A stretch of DNA of 64,000 bases, taken from contig JAEYOQ010000062.1 of assembly GCA_023411555.1 (NCBI GenBank), positions 84,584-148,583 on the forward strand, written 5' to 3'. This document shows, in pieces, positions 1 through 8,301 of the stretch. Below the pieces are notes generated by a model. It had not been told where the DNA came from, did no database searches, and saw only the letters and a list, made by a program, of their open reading frames with translations. Origin of the DNA: Bacillota bacterium (lineage in GTDB: Bacteria; Bacillota; Clostridia; Lachnospirales; Lachnospiraceae). Every line of letters starts with the position of its first letter. The stretch's first letter is position 1. Both the position numbers and the translations under genes were made by a program.

Positions 1-428
1 GAGGAACCCATCCCAAAAAGATACAGAGTATCACATTGTATTAATAAATCGATTGCTTTGGCAAGCATATCAAGATCTACTAATTTTCTGGTGTTGTCAA
101 GCGAGATCATATTCTTGTATGTAACCTTCTCTACCATCTGCTCTAAGGTATCACCAGGATTAATATCCTCCATCTTACCAAGAGCATTCTCTTTCTCAAT
201 GGCTACATCCTGTATCAATGATTTCTGAAGCTCCTTGTATCCCGAAAACCCCAATTTCCAACAGAGCCTCATAATAGTTGACGGTGAACAATAGGTCCTT
301 TGTGCCAGTAATTGAACACTACATCCAATTGCTTCCTCAGGACGAGATAAGAGAAAGTTAACAAGAGCCTTCTCGGCTGTACTCGCATCCATCATATATT
401 CTTGTAATTTTACTAGAACATTTTTCAT
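1..428 (-). CDS. RpiR/MurR-family transcriptional regulator, 5' part only
   Basis: The gene runs off the left edge, so only about 142 N-terminal residues are visible. The ATG at 428 follows a GAGGAG ribosome site. Residues about 1-75 form the RpiR-type helix-turn-helix, with the recognition segment SPSTIMRLCWKLGFSGYKEL. The visible part ends at DTLYLFGMGSS, the start of the SIS (phosphosugar-binding) domain. Family members repress or activate sugar and amino-sugar catabolic genes in response to a sugar phosphate. No target can be assigned because the rest of the locus is outside the window. Confidence 0.85.
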   Translation of the reverse strand, partial: MKNVLVKLQEYMMDASTAEKALVNFLLSRPEEAIGCSVQLLAQRTYCSPSTIMRLCWKLGFSGYKELQKSLIQDVAIEKENALGKMEDINPGDTLEQMVEKVTYKNMISLDNTRKLVDLDMLAKAIDLLIQCDTLYLFGMGS

Positions 429-689
429 CGCATCTCCTCTATATTTCTGATAATATCATATAAACCAAAATTGTCAATGTAACTGCAACTTTATGAAATA
501 ATATACCATCCTTTGATAGTTCCTACAATATGTACAAGGTTTTTTTGATATTTTTGTGGCTTTTTACTAATGTATGTCCACTCTGATCAAACCACTTATT
601 ACGCCTTACTTATATTTACATTTTAGATTGAATACTTCAATCAACTAGATTATGCTAATGATATAAATTAGGAAAGGGAGGTTCTTAGA

Positions 690-809
690 ATGACCGAATT
701 TGGTGCTTTCGCTTTTTTGGGTATGTTTATGGGTGTCGTAGAGTGGGTTTTCTATATACTTGGTATTGCTTGTATGATTAAGTATTTAAAAGAAAAAAGA
801 AACATCTGA
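690..809 (+). CDS. 39-residue putative membrane peptide
   Basis: A short reading frame begins with ATG at 690 behind a good GGGAGG site (676-682) and ends with TGA at 807-809. The product starts MTEFGAFAFLGMFMGVVEWV, continues with a hydrophobic stretch to about residue 31, and ends in the basic tail KYLKEKRNI. This is a single transmembrane helix with a positive C-terminus. It stands alone, diverges from the RpiR gene and is followed directly by a strong hairpin terminator, which supports a real transcription unit. The function is unknown. Confidence 0.55.
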   Translation: MTEFGAFAFLGMFMGVVEWVFYILGIACMIKYLKEKRNI

Positions 810-823
810 GTAATTTATTTGAT

Positions 824-876
824 GAAAGAATAGGGTGTCAAAAGGCTGCTGTTGCCTTTTGACACCCTATTCTTTC
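824..876. terminator. Perfect 23-bp stem terminator hairpin
   Basis: The arms 824-846 and 854-876 are perfect inverted repeats around a 7-base loop. The hairpin lies 14 bases after the stop of the 39-residue peptide and probably ends its transcript. An A-rich left side and T-rich right side would let it work in both directions. Confidence 0.85.
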
Positions 877-886
877 ATAAGTATAA

Positions 887-945
887 AAAAAGTATCTCAC
901 TTATCTGACCTGGATATCCAGCAGCTATGTATTGAGATACTTTTT
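887..945 (-). terminator. Terminator of the beta-helix protein gene
   Basis: The 13-bp arms 887-899 and 933-945 match and enclose an inner palindrome (CTGGATATCCAG, 910-921). On the minus strand the structure is followed by a run of T, as expected for a Rho-independent terminator downstream of the gene ending at 987. Confidence 0.75.
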
Positions 946-986
946 ATGTCTTCTTAATTTTACAAGGAACTCACCCTAGGTAAAGC

Positions 987-2234
987 CTAGTTAATACCCA
1001 CTGGTATTTTTTCTGTGTTTTCCTTAAATTCATTATAGGTTTTATTATAGCGAATAAAATTCTCATCACATTCTTCTAACTCATTGTTCTTCATTAGCTC
1101 GATACATTCTGCACTGATGTCACTATAAATGATATTGTATTCACTTCCATCTCCGGTATTTTTCCACGGCATAATCTGTATGGGCCTTGATACTTTTTTG
1201 AATGTATTCTCTGAAATCTGCGGATCGTTTACCCCACTAATTAGTATTGCTCTCATACCAGCCTTTTGGTTGGCAACGTTACTGATTGTGTTTCCTTTAA
1301 TAACAGGCTTCTTCCAGTTCATTACACGTATTGCATCTTGATCACAATTACTAATCACATTATTCAATATTTGCACATTCTCATGCAGCTTATTTTCTGA
1401 ATATTTATGTGTCCCTATGGCCCGTTCCAGATCTACAAAGCTACAATCGGAGATAGTGATATTTTTATTTGGCGTCTTATCATAGGATGACCAGTCAGCA
1501 TGAAAACCATTCGTCACTTTATCTGGCGTATCTATATTGATAGCTTCTTTATTATTGTTCGACGAATCCTTATGCTTTTGAAAAATACAATTTGCAATCG
1601 TAACATCCTTCGATGCATCCAATTCAATAAAATGCCCACCATTCATATTACTAAATATAATGTTGCTAATAGTGATATTGCTATTATGTCCCATCATAAT
1701 TCCGATGGTATCTTTATCATAATTTAAATCAATTTCAGCCTTTCCCTCACCAATAATAGAAATACCTGTTTCTCCCTCATACTTACTATAGACACCCTTC
1801 TTAGCACTGTTACTGTAGGAACACAGCTGAAAAATAGAATGTGAAGCCTTAAACTTACTCGTTCCCGTCTTTGTTCCCTTAACAAGCTTTACTCCATCCA
1901 TTAATTTTATGGTAACATTACTAGGTATGTATAGCGTATTGGTAATTGTATAAACACCTTTTTCTATAATCAGGGTTCCCCCACCCTTATCTTCTAATTT
2001 CTTTAAGTAGGACAAAATGGTATAGTAATCCTTGGTGTACTTATTATAAGTGGTATAATTAGCTGATTTATCACAAGGCTTACTTTTTGTCGTAATCGTA
2101 TAAACGGTACCTTGCGTCTTTGCCTGAGCTACTATTGGTACCGCATTGCATATCACAGCAAAACACACAAGAAGCATAACTACTGCTCTAGCACCTCTTA
2201 TTGACCTTATTCTTTTTCTATCACCTTTTTCCAT
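987..2234 (-). CDS. Secreted right-handed parallel beta-helix protein
   Basis: The 415-residue product starts with a basic N-terminus and a hydrophobic signal segment (about residues 17-36) ending in AQA, so it is probably exported. Residues about 60-130 resemble the first coils of pectate-lyase-type helices (GGGTLIIEKGVY). Residues about 155-350 contain repeated short strands with N-rich turns such as NITISNIIFSNMNGGHF and VQILNNVISNCDQDAIRV, the pattern of a right-handed parallel beta-helix. Proteins with this fold cut or bind polysaccharides such as pectin. The substrate and catalytic residues cannot be named. It is monocistronic, with its own terminator at 887-945. Confidence 0.75.
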   Translation of the reverse strand: MEKGDRKRIRSIRGARAVVMLLVCFAVICNAVPIVAQAKTQGTVYTITTKSKPCDKSANYTTYNKYTKDYYTILSYLKKLEDKGGGTLIIEKGVYTITNTLYIPSNVTIKLMDGVKLVKGTKTGTSKFKASHSIFQLCSYSNSAKKGVYSKYEGETGISIIGEGKAEIDLNYDKDTIGIMMGHNSNITISNIIFSNMNGGHFIELDASKDVTIANCIFQKHKDSSNNNKEAINIDTPDKVTNGFHADWSSYDKTPNKNITISDCSFVDLERAIGTHKYSENKLHENVQILNNVISNCDQDAIRVMNWKKPVIKGNTISNVANQKAGMRAILISGVNDPQISENTFKKVSRPIQIMPWKNTGDGSEYNIIYSDISAECIELMKNNELEECDENFIRYNKTYNEFKENTEKIPVGIN

Positions 2235-2402
2235 CGTACTTTCATCTCCTTTTCGTATCTTATTCCCCTTGAATAAATCCCTTGTTAAATTGTAGCAGAT
2301 ATCACACTACGATTCTATATAATTTGATGACGAATTGTCCCATCCTATTTTATGTATAACATTCAATATATAACATTTTTTTACTAAATTATAGAAATCA
2401 TA

Positions 2403-2431
2403 TTGACATAGTCGGAATACTCAGTTACAAT
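2403..2431 (+). promoter_or_regulatory. Sigma-A promoter of the suf operon
   Basis: A perfect -35 box TTGACA (2403-2408) is separated by 17 bp from a -10 box TACAAT (2426-2431). The predicted start near 2438 falls inside the palindrome at 2434-2458. Confidence 0.75.
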
Positions 2432-2433
2432 TA

Positions 2434-2458
2434 TTATTGTTTAGCTCCTAAACAATAA
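2434..2458. promoter_or_regulatory. 25-bp palindromic operator on the suf promoter
   Basis: The 11-bp half-sites TTATTGTTTAG and CTAAACAATAA are perfect inverted repeats around CTC. The site begins 3 bp after the -10 box and covers the likely transcription start. That position and symmetry suit a repressor dimer, most simply the MarR-type protein encoded just downstream. Confidence 0.65.
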
Positions 2459-2507
2459 ATGTTGATGCCGATATCAATCATAATTATATAAAAAGGTGGA
2501 ACTGGTG

Positions 2508-3044
2508 ATGTATTGTAAAGTGACAGAGCAGATATTTGGAGTAATTCGTCTTCTGGAGGACGAAAGAAAAAAACCGAAGGACTATGGCAATGGGGTCTTA
2601 CTTACTCATGCAGAAATTCTCTTTTTGGATACCATTGCACGGTATCCTGGAGAAAATGTCAGTGCACTCTCTGATCGACTTGGAATTACAAAGGGTGCTA
2701 TTACCCAAATGGTGGAGAAGCTATATCAAAAGGAATTGCTTGAGATAGAAAAACGTGAGGATAATAAGAAAGAAAAATTCTTTCTCCTAACCCATAAGGG
2801 TAAAGCATCGCTTCAGGGGCATCAGCTCCTTCACCGAGAATCCAACGAAAGTCTATGCAACTTCATTTGTACTTTGAAGCCAGATGAAGTAGACACTGTT
2901 TTTCGCTTACTGGAACATTTGAAGCGATGTGTACCCTTTAGCGAATTTCCCTGTAGTTGTATACAGGAGGATTGTAATAACAAGGAGGAAAACCAAGATG
3001 AATCAGATACTGTTGAATGTTCAAAATTTACACGTCTCCCTTGA
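2508..3044 (+). CDS. MarR-family regulator with C-terminal cysteine cluster (candidate suf regulator)
   Basis: The ATG at 2508 is preferred to the upstream GTG at 2496 because that GTG lies inside the ribosome site AAAGGTGG. The 178-residue product has a winged helix-turn-helix (VSALSDRLGITKGAITQMVEKL, split here as VSALSDRLGITKGAI and TQMVEKL) followed by the wing KREDNKKEKFFLLT. After the dimerisation helix, the tail carries C-x7-C-x-C-x4-C within RCVPFSEFPCSCIQEDC, a spacing able to hold a metal or Fe-S cluster. The gene is first in the suf operon and its last 47 bases overlap the start of sufC. A role as an Fe-S-responsive autoregulator of suf is inferred, not shown. Confidence 0.8.
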   Translation: MYCKVTEQIFGVIRLLEDERKKPKDYGNGVLLTHAEILFLDTIARYPGENVSALSDRLGITKGAITQMVEKLYQKELLEIEKREDNKKEKFFLLTHKGKASLQGHQLLHRESNESLCNFICTLKPDEVDTVFRLLEHLKRCVPFSEFPCSCIQEDCNNKEENQDESDTVECSKFTRLP

Positions 3045-3753
3045 ATCCGGAGAAGAGATCTTGCGAGGTGTGGATTTAACCATAAATAAGGGAGAAGTTC
3101 ATGTAATTATGGGACCAAACGGTTCCGGTAAATCTACCCTTGCCAATGCCATTATGGGCAATCCGGATTATCATATAACCGAAGGAAGCATGGAGTTTGA
3201 TGGAGACAATATCACAGATGCTAAAACCGATGTAAGAGCCAAGAAAGGAATCTTTATGGCCTTTCAAGCACCGGAAGAAATCGATGGTATTACTGTAACC
3301 GATTTTATTAAGACCGCACAGGTTGCTCAGCAGAAAAATCCCAAGAAATTATCTCAGTTTAGAAATCAAATACAGGAAGCATTGGATCTACTTCAGCTTG
3401 ATAACTCCTATGCTAATCGATATGTGAATGTAGGCTTTTCCGGTGGAGAAAAAAAGAAAAGCGAAATTCTACAGCTTCTTACTCTTAAACCGAAGCTGGC
3501 AATATTAGATGAGACAGATTCCGGCCTCGATGTAGATGCCGTTCGTATAGTAACCGAGGGAATTTTAAGCTATAAGAATGAGGATAACGCCTTGCTAATC
3601 ATATCCCATAGCCCCAGACTGTTAGAAGGTCTGCCGGTAGATTATGTTCATATACTCTCCAACGGAAAATTTGTCAGCATAGGAGGCCGTGAATTGATTA
3701 ACGAAATCAATACCGATGGCTTTGCCCGTTTTGTTCAAGCAGAATTTGTGTGA
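2998..3753 (+). CDS. sufC: SufC, Fe-S cluster assembly ATPase
   Basis: This cytosolic ABC-type ATPase works with SufB and SufD in the SufBCD scaffold complex. The ATG at 2998 follows AAGGAGGA and gives 251 residues, the usual SufC length. Visible motifs are the Walker A GPNGSGKS (residues 39-46), the Q-loop FMAFQAPEEI, the signature FSGGEKKKSE, the Walker B LAILDETDSGLD and the H-loop IISHS. There are no membrane segments. The start lies inside the end of the regulator gene, suggesting translational coupling. An inverted-repeat element begins right after the stop codon. Confidence 0.95.
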   Translation: MNQILLNVQNLHVSLESGEEILRGVDLTINKGEVHVIMGPNGSGKSTLANAIMGNPDYHITEGSMEFDGDNITDAKTDVRAKKGIFMAFQAPEEIDGITVTDFIKTAQVAQQKNPKKLSQFRNQIQEALDLLQLDNSYANRYVNVGFSGGEKKKSEILQLLTLKPKLAILDETDSGLDVDAVRIVTEGILSYKNEDNALLIISHSPRLLEGLPVDYVHILSNGKFVSIGGRELINEINTDGFARFVQAEFV

Positions 3754-3962
3754 GAGGCTGTTGCAAAGCAAATGGTTTTTAATGAAGGAAAGAACAACAC
3801 GCATCCCTCACACACAGGTTGCCTGACATCTTATTGTTTTGTATGCCATTATCAAACATAATGTTTGCTAACTGTCATACAAAATCAATAATCTGTCCGT
3901 CAAACAGTGCATTATGGGATGCATGTTGTCCTTCCCTTCAGCTTTAACTTTTTAACAACCTC
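3754..3962. repeat. 209-bp long inverted-repeat element (MITE-like) between sufC and sufB
   Basis: The left end GAGGCTGTTGCAAA and right end TTTTTAACAACCTC are imperfect terminal inverted repeats. Complementarity continues inward: 3786-3807 pairs with 3915-3938, and 3831-3845 pairs with 3878-3893. A small central hairpin CAAACAT/ATGTTTG lies near 3855. No coding sequence is visible. The size, terminal repeats and near-palindromic body resemble a miniature inverted-repeat transposable element. In the operon mRNA it would fold into one long hairpin. No clear target duplication is seen. Confidence 0.65.
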
Positions 3963-4004
3963 AGTCTTGTTTATGCCGCCGGCGGCGGTGGAATGGAGAG
4001 AATT

Positions 4005-5411
4005 ATGGATAGAAAGAAAACACAATTGGAAGAGATCGAGAGAGGCATTTATGATATACGAGATACCTCCCATGATAGCGAGCAGGTAACCCCAGGGTTA
4101 ACCGAAGACATTATACGTGAAATATCTGCTCGTCAAAATGAGCCGGACTGGATGCTTCAATTACGTCTGAAGAGCTTTGAGCTCTTTAATCAATTAGCCA
4201 TGCCAACCTGGGGGCCGTCGCTCCACGAGCTTGATATGAATCAAATCGTTACCTTTGTACGACCAAATACAAAGATGACCGATGATTGGTCTAAGCTACC
4301 AGAAGATATCACTGCTACCTTCAAAAGACTTGGAATACCCAAAGCAGAACAAGAATCACTTGCCGGTGTTGGAGCCCAATATGACTCAGAAGTGGTATAC
4401 CATAACATGAAAGAGCAAATGAAGGAAATGGGTGTAATATATACCGATATGCAGACGGCATTAAGAGAACACGAGGATATTGTTAAGAAGTACTTTATGA
4501 AGCAGCTCCCTCCAAGCGAGCACAAGTTTATGGCCCTCCACGGTGCCGTATGGTCCGGTGGTTCCTTTGTATATGTTCCCGAGGGTGTTGAGGTAGATAA
4601 ACCCCTGCAATCATACTTCCGCTTAAATGCTCCGGGAGCTGGCCAATTTGAGCATACTCTGATTGTATTGGAAAAGGGCGCTAAGCTTCATTTTATTGAA
4701 GGTTGTTCTGCGCCAAAATATAACGTATTAAATCTACACGCCGGTGGCGTTGAGCTATATGTAGGGGAAGGTGCAAAGCTCCAATACTCTACGATCGAAA
4801 ATTGGTCAAAGAATATGTTAAACCTAAACACCAAGCGTGCAACGGTTGAGAAAGACGGTGCTATTGAGTGGTTATCTGGCACCTTTGGTTCCCACATCAC
4901 CATGCTTTATCCCAGCAGTATCTTAAAGGGTGAGAATGCCAGAAGTGAGTATATTGGTGTAAGCTTTGCAGGTAAAGGCCAGATTCTAGATACCGGAACC
5001 AAGGTAATCCATGCTGCGCCCAATACCTCCTCCACTATGTCCTCCAAGTCCATCTCCAGAGACGGTGGTAACACTACCACTCGTACTTCGGTCAAAGTGC
5101 TTCCAGCAGCTAAGAACTCCAAATCAAGTGTAATTTGCGAAGCACTGATGTTAGATAATCTCTCTCGCTCGGATACCATTCCAAGTATGGATATCCGAAA
5201 TGATGAGGTGGATATTGGACATGAGGCTAAAATCGGTCGGATCAGTGAAGGTACTATTTTCTACCTGATGAGCCGCGGATTAAGTGAGGAAGAAGCAAAG
5301 GCTTTAATTGTACGTGGATTTGTAGAGCCTTTGACAAAAGAGCTCCCTCTGGAATATGCCGTGGAGATGAACCGGCTGATTGGATTGGAACTTGATGGTA
5401 CCATAGGGTAG
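4005..5411 (+). CDS. sufB: SufB, Fe-S cluster scaffold protein
   Basis: This is the scaffold subunit of the SufBCD complex, on which the cluster is assembled. The start at ATG 4005 (MDRKKTQLEEIERGIYDI) gives 468 residues and has GGAGAG four bases upstream. ATG 3993 in the same frame is an alternative. The core shows the family sequence LHGAVWSGGSFVYVPEGVEV, a run of beta-helix strands, and the conserved C-terminal block IRNDEVDIGHEAKIGRISE followed by YLMSRGLSEEEAKALIV. The 12-bp GC palindrome GCCGCCGGCGGC (3975-3986) just upstream is unusual in this AT-rich region. sufD follows after 12 bases. Confidence 0.95.
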   Translation: MDRKKTQLEEIERGIYDIRDTSHDSEQVTPGLTEDIIREISARQNEPDWMLQLRLKSFELFNQLAMPTWGPSLHELDMNQIVTFVRPNTKMTDDWSKLPEDITATFKRLGIPKAEQESLAGVGAQYDSEVVYHNMKEQMKEMGVIYTDMQTALREHEDIVKKYFMKQLPPSEHKFMALHGAVWSGGSFVYVPEGVEVDKPLQSYFRLNAPGAGQFEHTLIVLEKGAKLHFIEGCSAPKYNVLNLHAGGVELYVGEGAKLQYSTIENWSKNMLNLNTKRATVEKDGAIEWLSGTFGSHITMLYPSSILKGENARSEYIGVSFAGKGQILDTGTKVIHAAPNTSSTMSSKSISRDGGNTTTRTSVKVLPAAKNSKSSVICEALMLDNLSRSDTIPSMDIRNDEVDIGHEAKIGRISEGTIFYLMSRGLSEEEAKALIVRGFVEPLTKELPLEYAVEMNRLIGLELDGTIG

Positions 5412-5423
5412 GAGGGAAATATT

Positions 5424-6497
5424 ATGAGATTTACAAAGCTAAATGAACTGCAGATACCCACATGGCGATGGCTTCACATGAACTCATCCGATCTCGAGGT
5501 AGATGCAGAACTTAACATTCCCTATCAGGGTGGCGTTTTATCAGCAGATGAAACCCAAATAAAAATTGAAAATTATGTGAGTATACCGTCTATTGACCAT
5601 GTACCCGATGACGTGAAACGCATGTGTGAATTTGTACTTGAGAATAAGAATTATGGGCTGACTTTGACCATTCCAGCGGGACAAAGAATCGCTGATCCAA
5701 TTCTACTGGAGTTTGTATTGGATGAGACATCTCCTGAATTAATCGACTTCCTCCATATCATAGCAGAGGAAGACAGCTTTGCTGATATCCTGGTAACTTA
5801 TCGTACAACCGGCAAGGGAACCTATTTTCATAATGGCTTTGCCTACCTGGAGGCTGCAAAGAATTCAAAGGTAACCCTAACCAAGGTCCAAATGTTAGGC
5901 AAAAGCGATACACATATTGATAATAATGCTGTTCTTATTGATGAGAATGGTCAGGGAGATATACTCTTTTGTGAGCTAGGCAGCGGTCAAGTGAGCGCCG
6001 GGTGTAATATTGTTCTTGCAGGTACCGAGAGTCGAAGTGAGCTAGCTTCCCTTTATCTTTGTGATGGAGAAAGTAAACTAGACTTTAATTATCGAATGGA
6101 GCTTAGCGGTAAAGCCTCGGATGGAAAAATCCTTGTGAGGGGCGCCCTTGCAGGAAGCGCCAAAAAGACTCTAAAGAGTAATCTTGATTTTATACGAGGA
6201 GCATCGGGAGCTAAAGGCAGTGAGGAGGAAACAGTTCTCACCTTAAGTGATCGTGCCGTCAATCTATCCGTACCTCTCCTACTCTGTGGAGAGGATAATG
6301 TGGAAGGTTCCCATGCTACAACCAGCGGAAAGCCAAGCGTTTCCAAGCTCTTTTATCTCATGAGCAGGGGCTTGTCCGAAAAAGAAGCCAAACGACTCCT
6401 TGTGGAAGCTTCCTTTACACCAATTCTTGCTAAGCTTTTATCCGATGATTTAAAGAATACCGTGAACGAACGAATTCGGGAGGTATTAGAATGCTAA
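5424..6497 (+). CDS. sufD: SufD, Fe-S cluster assembly protein
   Basis: SufD is a SufB paralogue that pairs with SufB in the SufBCD complex. The 357-residue product begins MRFTKLNELQIPTWRWLHMN after a GGAGGG site. Its central part is a beta-helix, and the C-terminal block LFYLMSRGLSEKEAKRLLV mirrors that of SufB. The histidine in the GSHATTSGK segment near the end fits the family. Its last 7 bases overlap the start of sufS, as expected for a coupled operon. Confidence 0.93.
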   Translation: MRFTKLNELQIPTWRWLHMNSSDLEVDAELNIPYQGGVLSADETQIKIENYVSIPSIDHVPDDVKRMCEFVLENKNYGLTLTIPAGQRIADPILLEFVLDETSPELIDFLHIIAEEDSFADILVTYRTTGKGTYFHNGFAYLEAAKNSKVTLTKVQMLGKSDTHIDNNAVLIDENGQGDILFCELGSGQVSAGCNIVLAGTESRSELASLYLCDGESKLDFNYRMELSGKASDGKILVRGALAGSAKKTLKSNLDFIRGASGAKGSEEETVLTLSDRAVNLSVPLLLCGEDNVEGSHATTSGKPSVSKLFYLMSRGLSEKEAKRLLVEASFTPILAKLLSDDLKNTVNERIREVLEC

Positions 6498-7771
6498 ATA
6501 GTACAGATCATCCTGAGCTTGTAGCCCCTCTGAAGGGATTAATAAAATTTGACTATAAAGAGGATTTCCCCTTGCTATTGCACCAAAATGAGGAAGGCCT
6601 TTCCATCGCTTATCTTGATAATGCAGCTACTACCCAAAAACCAAGTCAGGTGATATCTGCTATTAGCGAGTACTATCAAACCTATAATTCAAATCCTCAT
6701 CGCGGAGCCTACGATATCAGCATTCGGGTGACAGAAAAGTATGAACAAGTTCGTGGAAAGGTTGCGACCTTCATTGGAGCAGAGGATCCAGAAGAAATTG
6801 TCTTTACTTCCGGCACTACCGATTCCATTAATTTGGTAGCCTTAGGTTACGGAGAGCAAGTCCTTGAAGCAGAAGATGAAATTCTCATATCGGTCTTGGA
6901 ACACCATAGTAATCTGCTGCCTTGGCAACGTCTCGCAAAACGCAAGAAAGCAAAACTCAACTATCTAATACCTGATCAAAGCGGATGTATCCCCTTAGAG
7001 GAGGTGGAACGAAAGCTTACTCCTCGAACAAAAATAGTAGCAATCACTCATGTCTCCAATGTACTTGGCCATGTTAATCCCATCCGTGAGATAGCTGACA
7101 TGGCCCATAAGCAAGGGGCTGTTGTCCTCCTGGACGCTGCACAAAGCATACCTCATATGAAACTAAATGTCAGTGACCTTAAAGTGGACTTTATGGCCTT
7201 TTCCGGTCATAAGATGCTGGCACCAGCCGGCATTGGTGTTCTCTATGGAAGGAAAGAATTGCTTCGCATAATGGAGCCCCTTCGTATCGGCGGTGGGATT
7301 GTAGAAGAGGTAACCCAAGAAACTGTCTCTTATATGGACGCTCCCTGGAAGTTTGAAGCGGGAACCCAGAACGCTGAAGGGGTCATTGGACTCGGCGCTG
7401 CTATCGATTATCTGAATTCAGTGGGTATGACTACCATTGAAGCAATAGAGCAGGAGCTTATGGGATATGCCTTCATAAGGCTTTCCTCTCTTCCTGAAAT
7501 TGAGCTATACTTTAAAGAAGGATCCGCACATAGAACCGGTATTCTCTCCTTTAATGTTCGCGGTGTTCATCCTCATGATACAGCCACAATCCTTGCCTCT
7601 CATAACGTAGCTATTCGAGCCGGTCATCACTGTGCCCAGCCTCTGATGGCTCATATGGGAGTCAACGCCACCTGTCGAATGAGCCTGTATTTCTATAACA
7701 CCAAAGAGGATATCGATCGCCTGGTAGACGCATTGAAGACAGTGAAAGGAGTCCTTGGTCTTGAATATTAA
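6491..7771 (+). CDS. sufS: SufS, cysteine desulfurase
   Basis: This PLP-dependent enzyme removes sulfur from L-cysteine and passes it as persulfide to SufU. The ATG at 6491 follows GGGAGG. The 426-residue product has the class V aminotransferase fold, the cofactor-binding sequence EHHSNLLPWQ, the PLP lysine in AFSGHKMLAPAGIGVLYG, and the catalytic cysteine in RAGHHCAQPLM near the C-terminus. That loop is the form seen in group II (SufS-type) desulfurases. The gene overlaps sufD by 7 bases and sufU by about 11. Confidence 0.95.
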   Translation: MLNSTDHPELVAPLKGLIKFDYKEDFPLLLHQNEEGLSIAYLDNAATTQKPSQVISAISEYYQTYNSNPHRGAYDISIRVTEKYEQVRGKVATFIGAEDPEEIVFTSGTTDSINLVALGYGEQVLEAEDEILISVLEHHSNLLPWQRLAKRKKAKLNYLIPDQSGCIPLEEVERKLTPRTKIVAITHVSNVLGHVNPIREIADMAHKQGAVVLLDAAQSIPHMKLNVSDLKVDFMAFSGHKMLAPAGIGVLYGRKELLRIMEPLRIGGGIVEEVTQETVSYMDAPWKFEAGTQNAEGVIGLGAAIDYLNSVGMTTIEAIEQELMGYAFIRLSSLPEIELYFKEGSAHRTGILSFNVRGVHPHDTATILASHNVAIRAGHHCAQPLMAHMGVNATCRMSLYFYNTKEDIDRLVDALKTVKGVLGLEY

Positions 7772-8201
7772 TGAATTATATTCACAAACAATCAAAGAGC
7801 ATAATTTATACCATCATAACAGGCACGAACTGGAGGAAGCCAGTTTAGAGATGCCAGGTAAAAACCCTAGCTGTGGAGATGATATCAGACTGTATCTAAA
7901 GCTGGAGGATGGAGTCATCGCAGATGCTTCCTACACCGGAGTTGGTTGTGCTATCTCGCAGGCTTCCGTTTCCATAATGATTGATATGGTGAGAGATAAA
8001 ACACTAGAGGAAGCCGAAGAATTGTGCCAGCTCTTTCTTCGAATGATCCGTCAAGCCCCACTTTCTGATGAGGAAATAGAGCTACTGGAGGAAGCGGTCG
8101 CACTTTCTAATGTTTCCAATATGCCAGCAAGAGTGAAGTGTGCTACCATGCCATGGCATACCCTGTTGGCAGCTATCAATACCGCAAATGTAGAATCTTA
8201 A
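7761..8201 (+). CDS. sufU: SufU, zinc-dependent sulfur acceptor
   Basis: SufU accepts persulfide sulfur from SufS in Gram-positive SUF systems. TTG 7761 is chosen as start because AAAGGAG lies 9 bases upstream; TTG 7755 in frame is too close to it. The product has 146 residues and starts MNINELYSQTIKEHN. Three zinc-ligand cysteines are visible: KNPSCGDD (Cys38), GVGCAIS and ARVKCATMPW. The GDD aspartate completes the usual set. It is the last gene of the operon and is followed by a terminator. Confidence 0.93.
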   Translation: MNINELYSQTIKEHNLYHHNRHELEEASLEMPGKNPSCGDDIRLYLKLEDGVIADASYTGVGCAISQASVSIMIDMVRDKTLEEAEELCQLFLRMIRQAPLSDEEIELLEEAVALSNVSNMPARVKCATMPWHTLLAAINTANVES

Positions 8202-8205
8202 AACA

Positions 8206-8291
8206 AAAAAAGCCTTTATCCTAATACACTGCCATCCATAAGTAGGTTTTAAACTAACTTATGGATGTAGTTCAGGATTAAAGGCTTTTCT
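8206..8291. terminator. Bidirectional terminator between suf operon and pfkB-type gene
   Basis: A long imperfect hairpin has outer arms AAAAAAGCCTTTA...TAAAGGCTTTT and inner arms CATCCATAAGT and ACTTATGGATG. A-tracts on the left and T-tracts on the right allow termination of both convergent units. Confidence 0.8.
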
Positions 8292-8301
8292 ATTCTTTAT
8301 G

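Noticed and set aside
3622..3804. Reverse-strand frame over the sufC 3' end
   Set aside because: It is antisense to sufC and its inverted-repeat element, with no ribosome site or family resemblance.
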